Under the pieces are notes generated by a model. It saw nothing but the letters and a program-made list of their open reading frames with translations, was not told the origin of the DNA and made no database searches. Source: Hypsibius dujardini (Eukaryota > Tardigrada > Eutardigrada > Parachela > Hypsibiidae). Taken from it: a stretch of DNA of 20,001 nucleotides. The position numbers and the translations under genes were made by a program. Every line of letters begins with the position of its first letter. Within the stretch, counting starts at the first letter, position 1. Below, piece by piece: positions 9,537-17,253 of the stretch. The stretch spans positions 1 through 20,001 of the forward strand of contig LRSR01010014.1 in the NCBI GenBank assembly GCA_001579985.1. The letters are read 5' to 3'.

Positions 9537-9980
9537 CACCTTTGGACAGAAAAGTCGGGACGCTCGATTTGTCAAGAAGCGCTTTGTTACCACAAGGCTG
9601 CAGGGTATACAAAAATTGCTTTGATTTGAAGGGAAAATAGTTGGCCACAAGATTACACTGCGCATTTGCGCAACAAGACTGCATTGCGCAACTACGCACC
9701 ACAGCGTTCACTCTGCTGACAAGAGTATTTAATTCACCGGAAAAAATGGAAAAAAGTTAACCGCGAAACGAAGCATAGTAAAAAATAAAAAAAAATGTAA
9801 AAGTAAAATTTGCAGCAGTGCAGTGCAGTGTGCAGCATTTCATGTACTGCAGATTGCACATGTGGTCTTATGGCCATCTATTTCCCCTTCAAATCAAAGT
9901 TTTTTTTTCACATAGCTTGCAGCCTTGTAACAAATCGCCTTTTGACAAATCGAGCGTCCCGATTTTTCTGTCCAAAGGTG
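9537..9980. mobile_element. Foldback element with about 115-bp terminal inverted repeats
   Basis: The left arm 9537 to about 9652 and right arm about 9866-9980 are inverted copies (roughly 85% by eye), both beginning CACCTTTGGACAGAAAA and running through a GGGACGCTCGATTTGTC segment. TA dinucleotides flank it at 9535-9536 and 9981-9982. The middle, 9653-9865, is AT-rich with GCGCAA and CAGTG-type short repeats and no coding frame. A non-autonomous Tc1/mariner-superfamily element is the likeliest identity, based on the TA target. Confidence 0.8.
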
Positions 9981-10002
9981 TAAGAGCCAGACAATAAGTC
10001 TA

Positions 10003-10217
10003 CAATCAACGACAAGATTGAGTACACTATAGGGTTCGGGGTATGGGCAAAAGGGGCGGAGCAGGGGGTGGCATGTTTGAAAATGGAGGAAATCAGGAAC
10101 CAAGCAACCGCTCCCGGTCAGGTACTTGATTGTTCGATTGTTTGAAACCCAATCCCTGCCCCGCCTCTTTTGCCCATTCCCCGGACCCTCCAGTGTACTC
10201 AATCTTGTCGTTTACTA
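10003..10217. mobile_element. Palindromic Tc1/mariner-type MITE, copy 2
   Basis: A 215-bp relative of the element at 3822-4029, inserted in the opposite internal orientation: its reverse complement aligns through the TTTCAAACAATCGAAC and GGAGCGGTTGCTTGGTTCCT segments. Both ends carry CGACAAGATTGAGTACACT. It is flanked by TA at 10001-10002 and 10218-10219. The right TA is also the left flank of the next element. Confidence 0.84.
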
Positions 10218-10219
10218 TA

Positions 10220-11044
10220 CGTGGGGTCCGTCGTAATACTGGCCACCCCGTGTTTTAGCCTAATCCTGGCCACTTTGCAAGTGGATTGTCTAATTCACTA
10301 TTACGATTTCAATAAGATTATCAACGCTGATATAAAGGCCTTTATCACCGGAACAATTTGATGCCAGGTTCAAATTTTTTGGATGTGCATTTTCAGAGTA
10401 AAACGTGTCGGAAGAGATAGGGAAGCCAACAGAAATCCGACCGACGATTTCACACTAGAGTAGAAGGCGCTGCATGCGCTCTCACGTAGCAACAGTAAAA
10501 TTCCCCTGAATGGCCTCGCCATGCAAATCAGACAATCAAGCAAATTTACAGATGCCAGACAAATGTAAACAAATCTACAAGGACGTTTGTTGATTTGCCC
10601 CGCAAATTCAGAATTACGCTCGCAATCCTTACCATTTTTGAAATTTCGGATTAAATTTTTTTTAACAAATGTCGTTTTTTGGAAAAGCACTTCTGATTGA
10701 GGTGGCCATGTCCGATGTCAGAGATAGAAAAACATTTGTGTCCGTCGAGCGGCGAAAATCCATGGCATTCCACGCTTTGCTCTCTACCCATTTGAGCAAT
10801 CCTCTTCAAAAAACTGGATCGGAAGTCCAAGGGTACTTTAGAAAATTGGATTCTACTTGGGTTAAGCTTCCTTTGCGCTGCCAAAATAGTCGAAAACAAA
10901 GATTTGTTGAAAAGTAAAAGAAAAGAACGTGACATCCGAGATTTGAACCCCTAATCTCCGTGGCACTCTAGAAACCTTGGCGATGGGCACGTCACCTGTC
11001 GCCCTCACTGAATTAGGGTGGCCAGGATTTGGACGGACCCCTCG
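10220..11044. mobile_element. 825-bp TA-flanked element with 29-bp TIRs
   Basis: The left end (CGTGGGGTCCGTCGTAATAC...) and the reverse complement of the right end (CGAGGGGTCCGTCCAAATCC...) match at 27 of 31 positions counting the TA, and both end in CTGGCCACCC. TA flanks lie at 10218-10219 and 11045-11046. The interior has overlapping open frames at 10669-10917 (plus) and 10651-10935 (minus), but neither shows DDE/D transposase motifs, so I treat it as non-autonomous. Confidence 0.66.
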
Positions 11045-11049
11045 TACGG

Positions 11050-11700
11050 ACATACACGCTGGCCTCGCAAAGTGAAGAAAATTAGAAAATCAAAACAAAA
11101 GTGATAATCCATATCGATCGCATAGAACATGGCAGGACATCACAAATCTGAATAGACCCACATTTTTCAAATGTATCAAGAAAATTTTATCCATGGAAAA
11201 AAATTAAAAAATGAAGAAATTCAAGCAAAATGACCACGTGATGCGCTGTCCTGTATGGTATGCCATAAATTTGGTTTTAAAACAAACGTTTGGTTAATTT
11301 GTTCAGCTTCTGCTCGCAAAAAAGTGCGCCTAAGAGATTCAAGCATTTTATTGTGTTCCAGTGCATAAAATAAGAAATTTTTATGTCCAACTTTCGAAAT
11401 CTAAATTTTTTTTGGTTCGCGCTTCGCGCTCGCCGACTGCGTTTGTTCCCAAATTTCATCAGTAACTCGACAAAATTTTGTCCAAGTAGCCTATCCCGCT
11501 GGCAGGTGCAGTGTACACATGGTTTTGATTGCCTTCTGGGCTTGCCGTCTGCACCTGTCTCCTTCGAATTCTCCTCCTTTTATAACCTCTAAACGGAATA
11601 AAGCAATGGAATTCGTCAAGAAGGCATGAGATTACAGGCTTGAACCGCTGCAATGGGTGCGCTGGGGGTTGAGTTGCGAAAAGTCGATGCCATGTTGATG
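11050..11700. other. AT-rich stretch without an identifiable gene
   Basis: No domain, clear repeat or splice-supported exon is visible. The last part may belong to the 5' untranslated region of the LINE whose ORF1 is readable from 11724. Confidence 0.4.
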
Positions 11701-11723
11701 GGGCTGCCTCAGGCGCATGACCA

Positions 11724-12412
11724 ATGACACGTGGGACCAATATTTTAAAAATTAAATTAGGTGAAAAACTGTTGATGATCGAAAAGTCCTGGAAAGAGCT
11801 GAATTTTTTTCTGATCGAAAGGCTAACAGAAATCATTGATGGGTCAAAGCATGCGGTGAATGAAGTCGGCAAAAAGGTCGACGAGATTCTCTCCTTGAAA
11901 ACTTTCCAAGCTCGAGACCCGCCATCTTGGGCGAGTGTGGCTGCCCATACGCCTCGTCTCGAGCATGCACTCGTAATCTGTCCATTGAAAATTTCCCAGA
12001 ATCGCAATTCGCTTTCAGCGAGATGAGCCGAAATTTGAAGAATGCTAGTTTTAGTGCCATTGAATTGGGTATGACTGACATGAGAGTGACTGCTTCTGGG
12101 AAGACAGTTGCAACCTTCAGTGACGCCGATGCCTGCCGTAAGACGGAGGAGAGACTCAATAGCAACAAGGCGGCCATGAAGATTGAGCGAGTGGCTCCCC
12201 CTGCTGGGCGCAAGCCTCGAATGATTGTGCCCGCTGTTTCGAAGCAAATGAAAGAGGACGATCTCCTGAAAGTCATGTTTGTGCAATGTAACGTGCCTAG
12301 GACCGAGGTGAGTTTGATAAAAAAACTTGCGAGTCGGAATGAGACTCGTAACAATTGTGCTCTGGTGATAGAGACTTCCGGGGACGCCCGAAGCGCCTTA
12401 TTGGCGAAATAA
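11724..12412 (+). pseudogene. LINE ORF1 (nucleic-acid-binding gag-like protein), broken
   Basis: The first frame (11724-12026) has a helical, coiled-coil-like stretch and then P-P-S-W-A-S-V-A-A, a common ORF1 linker. Near 11980-12000 the coding frame shifts to the frame of 11927-12412, which carries M-R-V-T-A-S-G-K-T-V-A, an A-D-A-C-R-K segment, G-R-K-P-R-M-I-V-P-A-V and D-L-L-K-V-M-F-V-Q-C-N. These are typical of ORF1 proteins of jockey/I-type LINEs upstream of their CCHC fingers. The frame stops at TAA just after L-L-A-K, and the expected zinc knuckles are missing because of the deletion described next. In the family ORF1 binds the element RNA. Confidence 0.62.
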
Positions 12413-12439
12413 CGTTTTTTCATCGACACCGATAACGGA

Positions 12440-13079
12440 GACATTGTACGGCAAAGCTACCAACAAAATCAAGTGGCGGGGCAAATTATCTGATTCCTAC
12501 CAACTTGAAACTGGCGTTCGACAAGGAGATCCTTGTTCTGGGATACCGTTTAATATCTATCTCGACGCGCTGACTGACACCGTAGCATATAGGAGAGCTA
12601 TGATGGTGATGGACAGAATGTCTTTTTACTAAAATATGCCGATGATGTTGCTTTGTTTTCATGCTGCCAAAAAGAACTGCAGATCTCACTTGATCGATTG
12701 ACCACTTTTTGACCACTTTGAACGAACGTGAGCTGATTGTCAACGTAAAAAAATCTTACAGTATGGTGATCAAAGGCTTGAAGCGATTGGTGTTCCTTGT
12801 AAAGGTCACTGTCTTTGGAGTTGAATTGGAACAGGTCGAGAATTCAAATATTTAGGGTATCACGTAAACGAACAATTAAGTATGTCGGTTTCCCAAAAAC
12901 ACCAAATGCGACAACTCTGCTTCTAGCTTCTACCTCTTGAAACAAAAATTGGCCATATTACAATCCGGCTATCCCTTCTCTGTTGCTGAAAATATGTTTT
13001 AAGTTAGGATACTGTTGCAAGTACTGGTTCCTTTTGTGCTGAAATTTTGGGTGAGAATACGAGGGCTGATCAGATCGAA
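12440..13079 (+). pseudogene. LINE ORF2 reverse transcriptase, N-terminally deleted
   Basis: The stretch begins with a Y-G-K-A-T-N-K segment, then the RT motif E-T-G-V-R-Q-G-D-P and F-N-I-Y-L-D-A-L (12444-12632). After a frameshift near 12630, L-L-K-Y-A-D-D-V-A-L-F appears: the Y-A-D-D catalytic box, with both Asp codons near 12640-12646. Further shifted pieces include N-E-R-E-L-I-V-N-V-K-K-S and Y-H-V-N-E-Q-L. The endonuclease and first RT motifs are absent. The frame runs to 13082, where a mariner has inserted. Confidence 0.8.
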
Positions 13080-13082
13080 GTA

Positions 13083-14427
13083 CGAGGAGCATGCTGAAAA
13101 GATTGAAAGTCCGTTTTTATCTTTTATTATTTACAACCTATAAACAATATTTCACTCGAATCTCTCAATATAATCTCCGTTGCATTCAATGCACTTTTTC
13201 AGCCGGGCCAGCCATTGCTGGAATACAAACAAAAAGCCATTCTTGGAGAGCTGGTTCAGCGCAGACGTCAGTGCCCCGTTCAACTCTTTCTGATTCAAAA
13301 AAGTCCTGCCCTTCAGTATTTCCTTCAATTTGGGAAAAAGAAAAAGTCGTACGGTGCAAGGTCGGGACTATAGGGCGGGTGAGGGAGAGTGGCAAGTTTC
13401 TTCTTTTTCAGGAATTTCGTTGTTGGTGCGGAGGTGAGACAGGAAGCATTGTCTTGCAGCAAAAACAGCCCGCAAGGTCCAGTCTTGCGACGCTTTTGCC
13501 TGATCTTTTTTATCAGTTTCATCAAACATTTTGTGATGTAAAAGTGAGAGCTCATGGCCTTACGTTCTGGCGTTGGAATAAATGTTGTGCGACAGAAGAT
13601 TCCTTTGTAGTCGAAGAAAACGACGAGGAGGGATTTCTTGACGCTGCGCTCACGTCGCACGACCGTTGGCCTAACCTGTCCAGGAAAAATCCATTCCGCC
13701 GACATTCGCTTCGCACGAGGGTCGTAGTAGAATGTTCATGTCTCATCTTCAGTAATGATCCGTTTGAGGCTGATTTCGGGATTTTTGCTGAATATCTCGA
13801 GCATCTGCTTCGAAAAGTCGTTGCGTGTCTGTTTTTGGTCGTCGGACAGCTTGTGAGGAATTCATCTGTCACAGACCTTCCTGACTTTCAACTTTCGATG
13901 AAGAATGACTTGCAAGGCTGAGGATCCGATGCCCAATTCCTGCTCCATCCACTCACATGTTCCGTGAGGATTTTATTTGATGAGGCGCTGAACTTCGGAG
14001 ACATTTGCGGGCGTCACTGCAGTTGCGGGGCGTCCTGAAGATGATCGATCTTCCAGATCAATCCTTCCAGCCCGAAATTGACGAAAGTATCTCCAGACGG
14101 TTGCAATAGATGGAGCCAAGTCTCCAAAAGTTACTTTCAAACGGTTAAAACATTCAAGAGGGGATTGATGATTTTTAAAATCATTGAAGGCAGCGCTTCG
14201 GATAGCTTTTTTATCACGATGCATAATCGATCGACTGATTGTTTACGTTTTCACAAGTGTGCTTCGCTATTGCGTTTGCCCGTTGGCCAGTTGTTGGCAA
14301 ACCTCACTGAAACTTTTATTTCTTATTCATAATACCTTACTGGTTCCGAATAAAACTTCAGATTTTAAAACTTCGTCGCCCATTATTTTTTTAAAAATGG
14401 ATTTCAATCATTTCAGCATGCCCCTCG
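13083..14427 (-). mobile_element. Mariner (DD34D) transposon inserted in the LINE
   Basis: A complete-length 1,345-bp element. The left TIR (13083 on) and the reverse complement of the right TIR (ending 14427) both read CGAGG(A/G)GCATGCTGAAA and stay similar for about 38 bp. TA duplications flank it at 13081-13082 and 14428-14429. It carries one transposase gene on the minus strand. Removing it in thought rejoins LINE coding sequence, so the insertion is younger than the LINE copy. Confidence 0.93.
13152..14224 (-). pseudogene. Mariner transposase, inactivated
   Basis: The reading frame starts at ATG 14224 and ends at TGA 13154-13152, about 357 codons, normal for mariner (roughly 345-360). 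The N-terminus has the helix-turn-helix (S-I-A-T-V-W-R-Y-F-R-Q-F) and a G-R-P linker. The catalytic triad is visible: D in E-D-E-T near 13745, D in L-Q-D-N-A near 13430, and D in D-L-A-P-Y-D, with 34 residues between the last two, hence DD34D. Y-S-P-D-L-A-P is the family signature. In-frame stops occur at 13975-13973 (TAA), 13864-13862 (TGA) and 13738-13736 (TGA, where the family has Trp after D-E-T), and one base is lost near 13328 just after the F-F-F-F-P run. Transposase cuts and pastes the element at TA; this copy cannot. Confidence 0.92.
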
Positions 14428-14429
14428 TA

Positions 14430-14950
14430 CAATTTTTGAAGAACGTTTTAGACCTACGGCGTTCCACGCCAACCGATGCATTACTCTGCCTAACTGGTCG
14501 TGTGCCGCAAAGCCACCGCCATTCTCTCTTGCATGTGAAATTCATCATTCGAGCCCCACGACGGAAGTCTGGATTGATGTTCGCGGCGATGCAGCTCGCC
14601 ATTGACAACGCCAAACTACGGAAGCGCTCTTGGTTCCGCTCGGCCATGCAACCATGGGCTGATATCATGGAACAGGACTGGACCGAAGACTCAACCTGCT
14701 GGACTGCTGTCTTGACTGGGGAACTGCCGTCGGCACTCAACAGAAAGAAGGACATGAAATTCTGGATGAACCACTCTGATCGGATTCAGGCGAACATCAG
14801 CGAGAACGGGCGGAGGAGGACGAACAACATGTACTTTTCGAGTGTTTTTTGTCTGATGATCTGCGGACTACGTTGTGTACTTTCATTACTGAAATGAGAG
14901 ACTTACGCAATTTTTTTTGGGAGACTGACAAACCGTCAGGTTTGGGGTCA
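14430..14950 (+). pseudogene. LINE ORF2 C-terminal part, right of the mariner
   Basis: Coding sequence resumes after the mariner. One frame holds L-L-C-L-T-G-R-V-P-Q-S and K-F-I-I-R-A-P-R-R (about 14478-14560); a second frame later holds D-E-Q-H-V-L-F-E-C-F (about 14820-14850), the H-x-L-F-E-C signature of the C-terminal zinc-like domain in many LINE ORF2 proteins. At least one frameshift and several stops separate them. The region belongs to the same copy as 12440-13079. Confidence 0.66.
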
Positions 14951-15063
14951 CGCGGATAAGTGGCGACTGAATTGTGTGGCTAACTTTTTGAGAAAGGTTT
15001 TGAAAGTGTCTTTTGATGTGCATAGCGGAAATGTGGTTCTATGCCCTAGCCCAACCCCATGAT

Positions 15064-15126
15064 GATGCATTTCAAATGCATCTCTGCTACCTCGAAATGA
15101 GGTAGGGAATAAATTATATATATATA
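15064..15126 (+). other. LINE 3' end: two stem-loops and an (AT)n tail
   Basis: GATGCATTTCAAATGCATC (15064-15082) is a perfect 9-bp palindrome, and CTACCTCGAAATGAGGTAG (15087-15105) is a perfect 7-bp hairpin with a 5-nt loop. They are followed by GGAATAAA and a TATATA run. Hairpin plus short-repeat tail is the known 3' terminus of LINEs whose RT reads a specific 3' structure. It marks the right end of the LINE begun at 11724 (inference). Confidence 0.6.
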
Positions 15127-15129
15127 CCA

Positions 15130-15564
15130 CACTGACTGTGCCGTAAAATTCGTGAATTCCCACATCCCCAGAAGCAAAACAGCGGAAATTTTTCAAAAAT
15201 TGCTGCCTAATATCGAGACTCGATAGCAAAACCCCTCGGATTTGGGCTTTGTTAATGTTCGACTTTTTGGGTTTTTAAAATGAGGCAGTTTTGAATAGAA
15301 ATGGATTTTTTGGTGGGCCCCCGTGCGTAACGGACTTTATGTTAAACTGGGGTTTTTCTTTTTTTTCAAAAAAGAAATGCGGCTTATTCATCCACCCAAA
15401 AAATTTAACATAATTTTATGCAACAGTCCTTGCATTTTTCTCTGAATCATTTGGTATAATGCTTCGTAGTGGCTGCGCGCGCGTACAGGCAGGGCTAGTC
15501 ACTTTAGTGATGGGTTCGGATGGATTTTGGTGGGTTTTGCTGGTTATTATTTCTCCTCTTTGAC
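15130..15564. other. AT-rich intergenic stretch
   Basis: No supported gene. An ORF on the minus strand overlaps the LINE tail but is chance. A GCGCGCG run near 15475 is the only notable low-complexity feature. Confidence 0.4.
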
Positions 15565-15567
15565 TTA

Positions 15568-15900
15568 AGCGCCATCCACATATTACGTAGTCAAAGGAGT
15601 GTAGGTGGGTGGTCTCACCCTTGACTCACCAGTAAAATAGGCCTCGCCCTCCTGTATAATTTGATTAGGCATCATCCACATATTACGTAATCAAAAAATT
15701 GCATTTTTCGACCACCCACCTACCCAGATAATCATAATTATACTGGAGGGCGGGGCCTATTTTACGGGGGAGTAATCAAGGTTCCAGACCACACACCTAC
15801 CCTCCTTTGATTACGTAATATGTGGATCATGCCATATCTGGGTATGTAGGTGGGCGGTCGAAGAAAGCCATTTTTTATTACGTAATATGTGCATGGCGCC
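15568..15900. mobile_element. 333-bp TTA-flanked MITE of two interleaved inverted repeats
   Basis: The ends are inverted copies: AGCGCCATCCACATATTACG at 15568 and, reversed, GGCGCCATGCACATATTACG ending at 15900. TTA lies on both sides (15565-15567 and 15901-15903), matching the 3-bp target of PIF/Harbinger-type elements. Inside, arm A (about 15571-15660) pairs with A' (about 15740-15832), and arm B (about 15669-15733) pairs with B' (about 15833-15897). The order is A-B-A'-B'. The CACATATTACGTA-type terminal block occurs four times. There is no coding frame. Family assignment rests on target size only. Confidence 0.75.
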
Positions 15901-16096
15901 TTATCGAGGTTGCCCGGTACATGTACAGTAATACCACAGTGAATGTAGTATCATAATGTGTTATGTTGTCAGTATTTATTTTTCGTATGTTGGAGTAATT
16001 ACTGCATGTAATTAATTTCGTTATAAAAGTGGAATTTTGCAAATTAATTTGCGCAACGAAGACACAACCTTTTTAGTTAATTTTAAAATCGGGGAA

Positions 16097-16174
16097 GGTG
16101 CACAAATAGAAACACTTCTTGAGTTCGTAAAAATGGAGTGCACTAATAGAAACACTTCTTGAGTTCGGAAAAAG
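16097..16174. repeat. 40-bp tandem duplication
   Basis: Two units with period 40 share CACNAATAGAAACACTTC followed by TTGAGTTCGNAAAAA, with mismatches only at a few positions (16104/16144 and 16128/16168 region). This is a simple two-copy duplication. Confidence 0.85.
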
Positions 16175-16195
16175 CACATAACAAAGCAAATATGC

Positions 16196-16470
16196 GACGC
16201 GGCGCCGCCTGTTGCGTTGGAAGGACAAGCACTGGACATTGTGGAAGCGGTTCGTTGTTTGGGGTGACTATCGACAGACATCTGACCTGGGAGAAACCGT
16301 TTTCTAATGTGAAGAGAAATATGGCGGCAAGTATCCACCCTATCAATCGCGTGAAGGATGGTTTGCCGATTGGAGATCGAGTAAATCTGTTGAATGCTTT
16401 TGTGGACCCGCACCTGAGTATCTGTGCACCTGTGTAGTCGGCGGCGTCGGATACGGTTAGTGCAACATTT
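16196..16470 (+). pseudogene. Second LINE reverse-transcriptase fragment
   Basis: The first frame carries A-L-D-I-V-E-A-V-R-C-L-G. A one-base loss near 16260 shifts to G-V-T-I-D-R-H-L-T-W-E-K and L-L-N-A-F-V-D-P-H-L-S. These are the conserved L-G-V-x-I-D-x-x-L-T-W and P-H-L-S-Y-C/V-W blocks after the catalytic RT motifs of CR1/jockey-like LINEs. A TAG near 16435 stands where the family has Trp (V-W-S). The sequence differs from the LINE at 12440-15126, so it is a separate truncated insertion. Confidence 0.72.
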
Positions 16471-16656
16471 CTATCATTCATTCATTGACAGATTTATTCA
16501 ATCATGTCGGAGCTGTTCATCAAATTCATCAAATTTATTCAACGCAGTTGTTTCATCAGGTTCTTGTTTGTTTTTTTGCGGCATGAAGGGAACTTGGTAA
16601 CTAGTGTTTCAATCAATCAAATTTAGAATGCGCAGTAATCAATGACACAGTCACCA

Positions 16657-16773
16657 ACCGGAAGTAAAAGGCGTGGCAGTGACGTCACATATATGCCATT
16701 GGCTGGTTGAAAGTCAGGCTATATTTTTATCTTTTCTACATTTTTGGCTCAAACGTTTCTTTTGACTGATTGG
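16657..16773 (+). promoter_or_regulatory. Proximal promoter of the GRAMD1-like gene
   Basis: Within 120 bp lie an ETS site ACCGGAAGT (16657-16665), a KLF-like GGCGTGGC (16670-16677), a perfect palindromic CRE GTGACGTCAC (16679-16688), and two inverted CCAAT boxes, ATTGG at 16698-16702 and 16769-16773. This is a known arrangement for broadly expressed metazoan genes. A likely 5' UTR exon ends at the donor GTACGA (17081), with an acceptor TTCCAG at 17222-17227. Confidence 0.5.
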
Positions 16774-17253
16774 CTTACAAATTTCCAGAGCATGCAATCC
16801 ATCCTGCGTAGGGTCAGCACATACTCTAATGCTGGGTTTCATAAGTATATTACTGTGACTGAGTTAAAAGCCACAGCGATCCGGATGGATAGAGAATCTG
16901 CGCTTCTGGAAGTAGCCTTCTTTCTCTCCATCCCAAGCCACATAGTTTGTTTGTTGTGATATTGCGGTTACATCGTGGGTAGTCTTGAAGATCTCCATCT
17001 ACAAAGCGTATTTTGGATTTGTGTTGTGACTATCGGGGACGGAGATCTTGCAGAGAGTGTGCTCCTGCTATCAGTTGCAGGTACGAGTTAAGCGCGGCGT
17101 GTGACTTTTGATGGTGCATTTTTACATCTGTTTTTCCTTATCATCATCGCTGTGTCCTCGTTTGATTGGGGATTTTCCATGATGAGAACTACCAACTTTT
17201 CCTTCAACAAAGGCTCATTTATTCCAGGTCCGGAAAGAAGAAACCCAAACTGC

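Noticed and set aside
10651-10935. Open frames on both strands inside the 825-bp element as a possible transposase
   Set aside because: No helix-turn-helix or DDE/D motifs in either translation, and the length is far too short.
10940-11010. GGTTCAAATCTC (minus strand) resembling a tRNA B box, possible tRNA or SINE
   Set aside because: The T-stem does not pair well, no convincing A box or cloverleaf follows, and the stretch lies inside the TA-flanked 825-bp element.
11459-12286. Long minus-strand frame of 275 codons
   Set aside because: It is antisense to LINE ORF1, whose plus-strand motifs are recognisable.
13091-13921. Plus-strand frame of 276 codons
   Set aside because: Antisense shadow of the mariner transposase.
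16097-16174. Direct repeats as a possible CRISPR array
   Set aside because: Only two adjacent units, no spacers and a eukaryotic context; this is a tandem duplication.
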